A stretch of DNA of 64,000 nucleotides from Neobacillus cucumis. GTDB taxonomy: Bacteria; Bacillota; Bacilli; Bacillales; Cytobacillaceae. Each line of letters starts with the position of its first letter. The first letter of the stretch is position 1. Positions 26,224 through 34,049 of the stretch are shown one piece after another. The stretch covers positions 236,576 through 300,575 of the forward strand of contig NZ_JAFBEX010000005.1 of the NCBI RefSeq assembly GCF_016908975.1. The letters run 5' to 3'. Below the pieces are notes generated by a model. The model saw nothing but the letters and a program-made list of their open reading frames with translations, had not been told where the DNA came from and searched no databases. The position numbers and the translations under genes are program-made.

Positions 26224-27477
26224 ATGGGAAAAAAGAAAGGATTTTTTCAATATGAAAATTTCCTAGTATTCACCATGTTTTTGGTGGTTGGTCTGGTATT
26301 CTTAGATCGGTTAAGTTTAGGTTTTATCTTTCCTAAAATTGCTCCTGACTTGGGATTGTCCAATACGCAATTAGGAATCACTGTGTCCGTTACGGGAGTA
26401 TTTTTTGGTCTGTCTACCTTAATCTTTGCCAGTCTTTCTGACTTTTTAGGCAAAAAGAAACCAATGCTTGTCATTTTTGTGTTTCTTTTTTCAATTGCTA
26501 CATTATTATCAGGTTGGGTCGGATCATTTGCCAGCTTACTATTGGTAAGGGGCATAATGGGTTTAGCAGAAGGACCAGTCATGCCGCTTGTACAATCCAT
26601 TGTGATTCATGAATCTTCGGAAAAAAGAAGAGGATTTAACATGGGGATTGTTCAAAGTTCATCCTCTTTAATTGGCGGGACATTGGCACCTGTGGTCACC
26701 GTAGCCCTTGCTGCAGCTTATGGATGGCGATCTTCCTTTTATATTATCGCAATTCCGGGAATTCTCTTGGGTCTTATTATTTGGAAATTTTTAAAAGAAC
26801 CAAAACTCAATTTAGCTCATCATCTTAAAGATTCAAAGGCAAAGCCTACCAAAGCTGATTATGTTAGCGTTTTTAAAACCAGGAATATTTGGTTAAGTAC
26901 CATTGTGGGTATCTGCAATATGATCTACATTTTAACGCTAACTGCCTTTTTACCTACTATCTATGCAAAATCTACTGATTATGGCGAATCACAAATTGGT
27001 ATGTTATTAGGGTTAATGGGTTTGCTAATGTTTATTGGACAATTCGGCGGCGCAGCTATATCTGACCGTGTCGGACGATTACCGGCCATCAAGATTTTCT
27101 CTTTATTAGCTATATTCCTTCCTATCTCGATAGCGCTTACTTACCATAACTTCGGAGTTCTACTCATCTCAATTCTTATTTTCTCATTAGGAAATGGCTA
27201 TCAGCCTTTAATTATGAACATTATTCCTGCTGAGTCTGTTTCTAGGGCATTTTCAGCCACTGCCATAAGTTTCGTCATATTAACAAGTGAAATCATCGGA
27301 GGCAGTTTTGGTCCAACTGTGTCTGGTATTCTTGCTGATCACTTTGGACTTATGGCCCCTTTATGGGTTACGGCAGCTGCTGCCTTTGTTGGGTTCCTTT
27401 GCACGTTTGGAATAAAAGAAACAGCACCAATTAAACTAAATCATTCGAGCAATAAAGAGATCCAAGCTCCGCTATAA
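26224..27477 (+). CDS. MFS transporter (ACS-like, aromatic/organic acid uptake)
   Basis: A 417-residue, 12-helix major facilitator protein. The first helix 'FLVVGLVFLDRLSLGFIFPK' and loop 2-3 motif 'ASLSDFLGKKKPMLV' fit the anion:cation symporter-like group. A second half begins near residue 215. It ends the aromatic operon and is followed by a strong terminator. Probable role: uptake of the aromatic substrate or glycoside, or export of an intermediate; direction cannot be told. Confidence 0.82.
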   Translation: MGKKKGFFQYENFLVFTMFLVVGLVFLDRLSLGFIFPKIAPDLGLSNTQLGITVSVTGVFFGLSTLIFASLSDFLGKKKPMLVIFVFLFSIATLLSGWVGSFASLLLVRGIMGLAEGPVMPLVQSIVIHESSEKRRGFNMGIVQSSSSLIGGTLAPVVTVALAAAYGWRSSFYIIAIPGILLGLIIWKFLKEPKLNLAHHLKDSKAKPTKADYVSVFKTRNIWLSTIVGICNMIYILTLTAFLPTIYAKSTDYGESQIGMLLGLMGLLMFIGQFGGAAISDRVGRLPAIKIFSLLAIFLPISIALTYHNFGVLLISILIFSLGNGYQPLIMNIIPAESVSRAFSATAISFVILTSEIIGGSFGPTVSGILADHFGLMAPLWVTAAAAFVGFLCTFGIKETAPIKLNHSSNKEIQAPL

Positions 27478-27487
27478 TTAGTTGTGT

Positions 27488-27518
27488 AAAGGAAGGGGGA
27501 AAATCCTTCCTTTTTTTT
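27488..27518 (+). terminator. Terminator after the aromatic operon
   Basis: AAAGGAAGG (27488-27496) pairs with CCTTCCTTT (27505-27513) and runs into a T tract. Confidence 0.9.
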
Positions 27519-27691
27519 GTGTGAAGTAAAGCCCTTTTTTGAATTGGTTAAAAAAATGCATTACTTTTTTAATCTAAAATGACTACATAAATACATTTCA
27601 TAAGGAAAATGGTTATAAAAGTATATGGAAATTGGGAGAAAACAAAATAGTTTTACTGAAAATGTAGAGGTATATTTTAAATGGGACCAAA

Positions 27692-27706
27692 AAGTAAACG
27701 TTTTCT
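27692..27706 (+). promoter_or_regulatory. cre-like operator before CGD pair 1
   Basis: AAGTAAACGTTTTCT has two mismatches to the cre consensus but the same AAACGTTT core as the other island operators. It lies 34 nt before the start codon, downstream of a TATTTTAAAT that could be the -10, so it would act as a roadblock. Confidence 0.5.
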
Positions 27707-27740
27707 AGTAAGAGATTTGATTCTTAAGGAGTGGTAGTAC

Positions 27741-28148
27741 ATGTTTGAACAATACTTAGTCTGCGAAGATGGTTTTCGAAATGTTGTGGAAGATGGACAG
27801 ACAGTTGGCTTTGAAGTAAAATTGCGGATTCCTTACTATCGAGGTATTGCCTTGTCATTGATTAATAGTATTGATTTAGAGGTGGATAATCAATTTTATT
27901 CACACGACGATATGATTTTTTCAGTAGAAACTGGCAGCTTTCCTTATCATGAAATATCAACGGTCATCAATAATCGTTGGGAATTCGGAGAAAAGGCAAC
28001 ATTGTTCGTAAAAAAATCTGGTGGTTTAGAGGCGGGAACACATAAAGTACATGCTGTCGTTAATTTGCGGATTTCCTATCTACCATGGCCAAATATTGGT
28101 GATGATACCAAACAAATTACACTTGAACCAGATAAGGTCTTAGAATAG
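27741..28148 (+). CDS. C-glycoside deglycosidase beta subunit (DUF6379 family), pair 1
   Basis: A 135-residue beta-sandwich protein of the DUF6379 family, now known as the small subunit of C-glycoside deglycosidases (DgpB/CarB-type partners). Family landmarks shared with the copies at 48481 and 57275 are the 'GFEVKLRIPYYRGIALS' strand pair near residues 24-40, a 'VDNQFYSHDDMIF' stretch, and 'GGLEAGTHKVHAVVNLRISY' near 94-113. It precedes the alpha subunit by 17 nt and has AAGGAG upstream. It should cap the alpha-subunit active site and help bind the aglycone. Function is assigned by family and by adjacency to a matching alpha subunit. Confidence 0.82.
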   Translation: MFEQYLVCEDGFRNVVEDGQTVGFEVKLRIPYYRGIALSLINSIDLEVDNQFYSHDDMIFSVETGSFPYHEISTVINNRWEFGEKATLFVKKSGGLEAGTHKVHAVVNLRISYLPWPNIGDDTKQITLEPDKVLE

Positions 28149-28165
28149 AGAGGGAGGCTTTCAAA

Positions 28166-29155
28166 ATGACAAATCTAGCAAACATTAAACGCGGTGTATC
28201 CTTATATAGTTATCAGGAGGAGTATTATACTGGAAAGTTAAGTTTAGAACAATGTATTGCTGCGGTGGCAAAATCGGGTGCGACTGGGATTGAATTGCTT
28301 CCGGAACAAATGCTTAAAGGTTTTCCAAAGGTAACAGATGAATTTGTTGATCAGTGGTTTGGCTGGATGGATCAATATAAAGTAGAACCGATTGCCTATG
28401 ACGCGTTTTTAGATAACAAATTATTCCCTAATCGATTATTAACACTCGAAGAAAATGTGGATATGATGGTAAGGGACCTCAAGCTTGCTAATAAACTAGG
28501 TTTTAAGGTGTTAAGAACATTAGTTTCCACTCCTCTTGAAGTAGTAAAGGCGAGTCTACCTTACGCTGAAGAGTATGGAGTGAAAATAGCTCTTGAAGTA
28601 CATGCTCCGTTTACTTTTGGAACACCATGGTTTGAGGAAAGGATGGAATATATCATAAAAAGCGGAACCAAGTGGTTCGGAATCATGCCTGATTTAGGTA
28701 TCTTTGTAAAGAGAATGGCACCTGTGATAGAGCAAAGATATATTCGTGATGGAGCTACACCTGAAATTATTAAATTCGTTAGTGACAATTATGCAAATGG
28801 ACTCGACAAACAAGAAACCTTTGAAGCTGTAACAAGAATGAAGAATGCAAATAAAAAGGATGTGGAATATGCAGAATTAGCAAAACACTTTGTCTACACG
28901 GATCCTAATATCCTTAAAGACTATATTCCATATATTATGCACGTCCATGGAAAATTCTATGAAGTTACCGAAAACTACCAAGAACCTAGTATTCCATATA
29001 AAGATATTATTAATGTTCTAACAGAAGCAGGGTACCAGGGTTATATTGACAGCGAGTATGAAGGAAACCGGCATATTCAAGATTATATGGAAGTCGACAG
29101 TGTAGAACAAGTTAGACGACATCAAGTGTTATTAAGCAATTTACTAAATCAATAG
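28166..29155 (+). CDS. C-glycoside deglycosidase alpha subunit (xylose-isomerase-like TIM barrel), pair 1
   Basis: A 329-residue sugar phosphate isomerase/epimerase-like TIM barrel. The expected divalent-metal ligands are Glu144 ('ALEVHAP'), Asp176 ('IMPDLGIF'), His261 ('MHVHGKFYE') and Glu297 ('YIDSEYEG'), with His146 nearby. Known CGDs use Mn to cleave the C-C bond between sugar and aromatic ring after the sugar C3 has been oxidised, by an elimination-type reaction. It pairs with the upstream DUF6379 protein. Compared with the alpha subunit at 56363 it carries about 40 extra residues between the metal Asp and His. The actual glycoside is unknown. Confidence 0.82.
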   Translation: MTNLANIKRGVSLYSYQEEYYTGKLSLEQCIAAVAKSGATGIELLPEQMLKGFPKVTDEFVDQWFGWMDQYKVEPIAYDAFLDNKLFPNRLLTLEENVDMMVRDLKLANKLGFKVLRTLVSTPLEVVKASLPYAEEYGVKIALEVHAPFTFGTPWFEERMEYIIKSGTKWFGIMPDLGIFVKRMAPVIEQRYIRDGATPEIIKFVSDNYANGLDKQETFEAVTRMKNANKKDVEYAELAKHFVYTDPNILKDYIPYIMHVHGKFYEVTENYQEPSIPYKDIINVLTEAGYQGYIDSEYEGNRHIQDYMEVDSVEQVRRHQVLLSNLLNQ

Positions 29156-29160
29156 ATTGT

Positions 29161-29189
29161 TAGGAACCTTGGAAAAAGGTTCCTATTTA
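29161..29189 (+). terminator. Terminator after CGD pair 1
   Basis: TAGGAACCTT pairs with AAGGTTCCTA, followed by a short T-rich run. Confidence 0.75.
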
Positions 29190-29300
29190 ATGTTTACGGT
29201 TAACTTGAAGATTACAAAAAAAATGTCGAATTGATTTCTTTTGTGCTATATTTAGAAATAAAGGTACTTTTTTTAGTATTGCTTTAAAGAGGTGATTGAA

Positions 29301-31838
29301 ATGAGTGGTACACAGATTTTCCAATCTTCCATAGATTCCAATTTGGTAACGGTTTCCGTTATGAATCATAAGAGTAATTTAGAGCATGCCCATCGGGAAA
29401 TTGAATTGATCTATGTGATAAAAGGTCAGCTTCAAGTGAAAATCAATCAAAATACTTTTCATTTGATCAAATCGGATTTTATCTTAGTGAATTCAAATGA
29501 ATTTCACTCTTTTCAATCTGAAAAGGATAATTTATTTGTTGTTTTTCATTTCAATTATTTAGAATTAAGTTCATTGCTTGGTCAAAAAAATTTATTATTT
29601 TTATGTAATTCTAACGAACAAAGTCTTTCTTCAGACCAGGACTTTAGACAAGTCATTGAAGAACTATTATCCGTATATATGCAACAGAGAAATGATTCCG
29701 AGGTGGAAACATTAGAGAAAACATTTAAATTAATCTCATTACTAAAATTTCATTACTTAAAGAGTTCGAATCAGCTAGAAATACCAAGCTATTCAACTAG
29801 TAAAGGACAAAATGAAAGATTATCTGAAATCATGGAGTACATTCAAAGTAATTATCGGGAGCCCTTAACCTTAGAGGAAGTTGCCGGACTCCATTTCATC
29901 TCTGTTCCTTATTTGTCTAAATTTTTTAAGAAACAAACAGGAAAAACTTTTTCTCAATATTTAAATGGAATTCGTCTCGCACATGCGGTTAACGAACTGG
30001 TTAACACGAATAAGCCTATTACTCGCATTGCATTGGACAATGGATTTCCTAATTTAGCGGCATTTAACAGGGTCTTTAATGAAAATTATCAGGTAAAGCC
30101 AGTTGAATATCGTAAACAAATGTCTGAGACAACTGAAAAAGAAGATAATTTTACTGAAGAAGTAGGGAATCAAGATAGTGATGAAGCATTCACTGAGCTG
30201 CGTCAATATCTTAAAGGTTCGGAGGAGCAAAAGGTCCAAACACTCCCTAAAGTGACAGGAACAGTCGAAACCGAAACCATTAAGATAGGGAAATTGGATG
30301 CATTTACGAAGTATTGGAATAAGCTTTTGAATATTGGTTATGCAAAAGATATTCTAAATTCGGATATGCAAGAGCAAATCATGCTTCTACAAGGCGAAAT
30401 CGGCTTCACCTATGCCAGATTTTGGGGTTTGTTTGGAGATGATATGCTTGTTGAAGATCGCTCTGGTGGAACGATCACCTACAATTTTTCAAATACAAAC
30501 AAATTATTGGATTTTTTAGTCAAAAATAAATTAAAACCATTTATTGAAATGGGTCCAAAACCTAAAATCATTCAAAAAGCCATAGGAGAGACAATTGCTA
30601 TCCAAACAATAAGTCAAAGGTCACTAGAAGAATGGACAAACCTATTTAGGGCCTTTTTACTGCAATGTATTCAGCGATATGGAATTGATGAAGTCGAGAC
30701 TTGGTATTTTGAAATGTGGAAACCACACACGGATGTATTTAATACAAGTTTACAAGATGAAAAGGACTTTTTAGATCAAGTTAAAAACAATCAAGATGTT
30801 GGCCTGAGCCAATTTAAAGAGTATTTTAAGATATTCAGTGAATTTAAAAAGCATACAAACGAACTTATACCATTAGCGAAGGTTGGTGGATGTGGGTTAA
30901 GTATTGATTTGGAAGGCGATAAACTTGATTTACTTCTAGAACAATGGAAGAAAGAGGAAATTCAGCCTGATTTTCTTTCCATTTACCTATATCCAATTGA
31001 AATTAATCGAGATAAGTACCGGGTACCGATTAAAAATTTACATTCCAACAATCCTAATTATGTTATAAATAAACTGAATGAGGTAAGAAAAGCTTTAAAA
31101 AAGGCTGGTTTTGATGGTTTAGAATTGAATGTGACAGAATGGAATATTTCCATTTCAAATCGTAACTTTCTTAATGATAGCTGTTTTAAGGCTTCTTACA
31201 TGACCAAAAACATCATTGAAAATTTGAATCAAAATCAAGTGAATATGATGGGGTACTGGTTGTTTTCGGATATTTTTAGTGACTTTTGGGATTCCAAAAC
31301 ACTTCTGCATGGTGGTGCAGGTTTGGTAACGAAAAGTGGCATAAAGAAACCGAGTTACCATGCGTTTACGCTGTTAAAGCAATTGGGTGAAATTCTAGTG
31401 GCCAAGGGTGAACATTATATTGTAACGAAGCGGTCTGGAAATCGATTCCAAGTAATTTGCTTTAACTACAAACATTTTAACTACTCTTATTATTTACATC
31501 CTGAAGGAACTATGGGAATTAACGAGCAATATGAAATTTTTGAGAACAATGAAACGTTAAATCTCTCACTAGAAATACAAGGACTCGTCAATGGGAAATA
31601 TCGAGTAAAAGAGCTTAAATTAAACCGCGATCATGGGAGTGTCCTTGATGAATGGTTGAAATTTGGTGCCGTGGATGATATGAAACCAGATGAAGTCGAA
31701 TATTTAAAACAAATTTGTGTTCCCTATATGAAAGTGGAACATCATGTGGTGGAGGGTAATTCAATTGTTTTAAAAGGAGAACTACAGCCCCACGAGGTAA
31801 GATTATTTGAATTCAACTTGTTGTTTAGTGATATATAA
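29301..31838 (+). CDS. AraC-family regulator fused to a degenerate GH39 (beta-xylosidase-like) domain
   Basis: An 845-residue fusion. Residues 1-150 form a cupin sensor ('NLEHAHREIELIYVIKGQLQV'), and about 178-275 the double AraC HTH ('LTLEEVAGLHFISVPYLSKF', 'PITRIALDNGFPNLAAFNRV'). From about 320 onward is a GH39 barrel. In catalytic GH39 enzymes the acid/base Glu lies in WNEPN; here residues 468-475 read 'WYFEMWKP', so the Asn-Glu pair is replaced by a single Lys. The nucleophile region 'LNVTEWN' (Glu613) is kept. The barrel is therefore probably a ligand sensor, not an enzyme. ATG 29301 follows AAGAGGTG. It likely controls the adjacent sugar and CGD operons. Confidence 0.85.
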   Translation: MSGTQIFQSSIDSNLVTVSVMNHKSNLEHAHREIELIYVIKGQLQVKINQNTFHLIKSDFILVNSNEFHSFQSEKDNLFVVFHFNYLELSSLLGQKNLLFLCNSNEQSLSSDQDFRQVIEELLSVYMQQRNDSEVETLEKTFKLISLLKFHYLKSSNQLEIPSYSTSKGQNERLSEIMEYIQSNYREPLTLEEVAGLHFISVPYLSKFFKKQTGKTFSQYLNGIRLAHAVNELVNTNKPITRIALDNGFPNLAAFNRVFNENYQVKPVEYRKQMSETTEKEDNFTEEVGNQDSDEAFTELRQYLKGSEEQKVQTLPKVTGTVETETIKIGKLDAFTKYWNKLLNIGYAKDILNSDMQEQIMLLQGEIGFTYARFWGLFGDDMLVEDRSGGTITYNFSNTNKLLDFLVKNKLKPFIEMGPKPKIIQKAIGETIAIQTISQRSLEEWTNLFRAFLLQCIQRYGIDEVETWYFEMWKPHTDVFNTSLQDEKDFLDQVKNNQDVGLSQFKEYFKIFSEFKKHTNELIPLAKVGGCGLSIDLEGDKLDLLLEQWKKEEIQPDFLSIYLYPIEINRDKYRVPIKNLHSNNPNYVINKLNEVRKALKKAGFDGLELNVTEWNISISNRNFLNDSCFKASYMTKNIIENLNQNQVNMMGYWLFSDIFSDFWDSKTLLHGGAGLVTKSGIKKPSYHAFTLLKQLGEILVAKGEHYIVTKRSGNRFQVICFNYKHFNYSYYLHPEGTMGINEQYEIFENNETLNLSLEIQGLVNGKYRVKELKLNRDHGSVLDEWLKFGAVDDMKPDEVEYLKQICVPYMKVEHHVVEGNSIVLKGELQPHEVRLFEFNLLFSDI

Positions 31839-31851
31839 ATGATGTTCGAAT

Positions 31852-31894
31852 AAAGAGGTTAAAAATCTAATATAGATTTTTAACCTCTTTTTTT
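31852..31894 (+). terminator. Terminator after AraC-GH39
   Basis: AAAGAGGTTAAAAATCTA pairs perfectly with TAGATTTTTAACCTCTTT and runs into T's. Confidence 0.92.
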
Positions 31895-31940
31895 GTTTTT
31901 ATGGAAAAGAAATGAAAAAGAATGAAAATTAACGATTAAA

Positions 31941-32022
31941 TGGATAACAAGAAGAAAGAAGAAATCTAACACAAAGATTAAAATAAAAATGTAAGCGTTA
32001 CTTAAAAACATTGTTAGATAAT
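31941..32022 (+). promoter_or_regulatory. Promoter region with TGTAAGCG cre-like box
   Basis: ATGTAAGCGTTACTT at 31989-32003 (two mismatches to cre) is followed 13 nt later by GATAAT (32017-32022). GGATAACAAGAAGAAAG at 31941 resembles the GGATAATTAAAGAAAGG and AGATAAATAAAGAAAGG blocks before 46370 and 54727. Confidence 0.5.
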
Positions 32023-32056
32023 TGGCTAATAAAAATATAAGAAAGAGGTTTTAAAA

Positions 32057-32842
32057 ATGAAGCTTGGAATTATAGCTACTCCAACAGAAGAAAGTTTTCA
32101 AAAAGCGAAGCAAAAAGGATTAGATTTTATAGAAGTCTGTGTAAATGAAGGTCAAGATGTTGATGCGTTTTATCACAACCGTGAGAATCTAAAAAAATGG
32201 AAAAATGCATATGGTATTGACATTGGCTCGATTGGCAGATGGAAATCCTTACGCATTAATGAGCAAGGTAGTGTTATCGAAGAAGAGTTAGAAAGATGCT
32301 ACAAACTGATTGATGTAGCAAGTGAATTAGGATGTACCAACTTTGTAAGTGGTTGTAACTATGTGGAAGAATTATCTTTCTTTGAAAACTGTAGAGCTGC
32401 CATTCAGTTTTTTTCACTATTAATAGACTATGCAAAACCTAAAGGAGTAAAGGTCTCTTCTTACAATTGCCGAAAGGTGAATTTTGTTAATACTCCAGAT
32501 GTCTGGAAAATCGTTCATGGTCATTTAAAGGAATTAGGAATCAAATTTGATCCTTCCCACAGTCGATATTTTGGCGGTGATTACCTCCAGGAAACACTTG
32601 ATTGGGGTGACCGTTTTAACCATGTACATTTAAAAGGGTCAATGATCATCAATGGTGAGAGAGTGGATGACCCGCCAGCAGGCTTAGATCAAACAGATTG
32701 GAAAACATTTATTTCATTATTAAGAGTAAAGGGTTATACAGGAGGACTAAGTATTGAACCGCATTCTCCTGTATGGACTGGAGAACTTGGAGAAAAAGGA
32801 ATAGATTTCACTATTGAGTATATGAGAAAACTAGCATTTTAA
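32057..32842 (+). CDS. Sugar phosphate isomerase/epimerase-like TIM barrel
   Basis: A 261-residue xylose-isomerase-like barrel (AP endonuclease 2 superfamily). It is shorter than the CGD alpha subunits and has no DUF6379 neighbour, so it is more likely a small-molecule isomerase or epimerase. 'IKFDPSHSRYFGGD' supplies the Asp/His metal site, 'FNHVHLKGSM' the next His, and 'GGLSIEPHSP' the final Glu. It is followed after 19 nt by a Gfo/Idh/MocA dehydrogenase, suggesting interconversion of a 3-keto sugar released from the glycoside. Confidence 0.78.
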   Translation: MKLGIIATPTEESFQKAKQKGLDFIEVCVNEGQDVDAFYHNRENLKKWKNAYGIDIGSIGRWKSLRINEQGSVIEEELERCYKLIDVASELGCTNFVSGCNYVEELSFFENCRAAIQFFSLLIDYAKPKGVKVSSYNCRKVNFVNTPDVWKIVHGHLKELGIKFDPSHSRYFGGDYLQETLDWGDRFNHVHLKGSMIINGERVDDPPAGLDQTDWKTFISLLRVKGYTGGLSIEPHSPVWTGELGEKGIDFTIEYMRKLAF

Positions 32843-32861
32843 ATACAGGAGGAGTGGTCAA

Positions 32862-33953
32862 ATGAACAACAAGAAATTACGTTATGGTTTAATTGGGGCG
32901 GGCAGTAATGCTGAGAGAAAGCATTTGAATAATTATATGACACTAGCAAATGTTGAATTAGTTTCTATCTGTGATGTAAATATTGAGAGTGCAGAAAGAC
33001 TGGCGAAAAAATATAATATTACCAAAGTTTATAGTAATTATGAGGAAATGTTAGACAAAGAAGAATTGGATTTGGTAAGTATTTGCACTCCTAACTTTCT
33101 TCATGCTGAGATTTCAACCTACGCGCTAACAAAAGGGGTAAATGTCCATTGTGAAAAACCTCTTGCAATTAATGCAAATGAAGCACAGAAAATAGTCGAT
33201 GCAAAGAATCAATCAGGCAAACAGGTCATGATTGGTTTAAATAATCGTTTTACAAATGAAGCGGTTTTTCTAAAAAAATATATTGATTCGGGATACTTAG
33301 GAGAAATCTATCAAGTAAAAGCTGGATGGATCAGAAGAAGCGGAATTCCAGGCAGGGGTACCTGGTTTACCAATAAAGATTCTGCTGGCGGCGGAGTCAT
33401 GATTGATTTAGGAGTTCATTATCTTGATTTAGCATTATATCTCATCGGGATGCCGGCACCGTCGTATGTTACAGGTGCTATTCATCAAAATTTTAGCCAT
33501 ACCACTACACGTAACCGTAACGGTTATAAGGGGAATCCCAATGGAATCTTTAATGTCGAAGATACAGCTGTTGGTTTTATTGGTCTCCAAAATGGGGCTA
33601 CTGTAAATTTTGAATTTAGCTGGGCTTCTAATATTGAACAAGATAAAACCTTTATTGAAATACTAGGGACTAAAGGTGGAATAAGTCTAATTAATGGTGA
33701 GGTAAAGATTCACTCTGAGTTATTGGAAACCTGTGTTGATATTTCACCAGTTCTTAATCCAAATATTAAATTAAAGAATGAGTTTGAGCATTTTCTAAAT
33801 AGTATATTAACTGGTGAAGAATTAATCGCACCTGCAGAACACGGCGTTTACATGATGAATATAATCGATCATTTTTATAAAGCAGCTAGCAGAAAAGAAC
33901 CTGTTTTTTTCGAAAAAGTCAAAGATAAGGTTCGGTTACTATCATCATTTTAA
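32862..33953 (+). CDS. Gfo/Idh/MocA family oxidoreductase
   Basis: A 363-residue NAD(P)-dependent sugar oxidoreductase. The Rossmann motif is 'YGLIGAGSNAERKHL' (8-22); the conserved 'CEKP' motif has catalytic Lys99, and 'GGGVMIDLGVHYLDLALYL' provides the Asp-x3-His pair. Family members DgpA and YcjS oxidise glucoside C3. Together with the preceding isomerase it forms a two-gene unit closed by a terminator. It may introduce the 3-oxo group needed for CGD, or reduce 3-keto-glucose afterwards. Confidence 0.85.
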   Translation: MNNKKLRYGLIGAGSNAERKHLNNYMTLANVELVSICDVNIESAERLAKKYNITKVYSNYEEMLDKEELDLVSICTPNFLHAEISTYALTKGVNVHCEKPLAINANEAQKIVDAKNQSGKQVMIGLNNRFTNEAVFLKKYIDSGYLGEIYQVKAGWIRRSGIPGRGTWFTNKDSAGGGVMIDLGVHYLDLALYLIGMPAPSYVTGAIHQNFSHTTTRNRNGYKGNPNGIFNVEDTAVGFIGLQNGATVNFEFSWASNIEQDKTFIEILGTKGGISLINGEVKIHSELLETCVDISPVLNPNIKLKNEFEHFLNSILTGEELIAPAEHGVYMMNIIDHFYKAASRKEPVFFEKVKDKVRLLSSF

Positions 33954-33963
33954 AAGAGGGTGC

Positions 33964-34010
33964 AAAGTACCTTATAGTGTAGAAAAAAATCTACCTGTAG
34001 GGTACTTTTT
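33964..34010 (+). terminator. Long-stem terminator
   Basis: AAAGTACC pairs with GGTACTTT, extended inward by CTTATAG/CTGTAG and GTAGA/TCTAC with G-U pairs, then TTTTTG. Confidence 0.8.
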
Positions 34011-34049
34011 GTAATAGAACCAATAATAAGATAAACGAGGAGAATGGTA

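Noticed and set aside
32057..32842. A fourth CGD alpha subunit
   Set aside because: It lacks the HGKF and SEYE motifs and a DUF6379 neighbour, so it is better treated as a keto-sugar isomerase; the same holds for 46370 and 62987.
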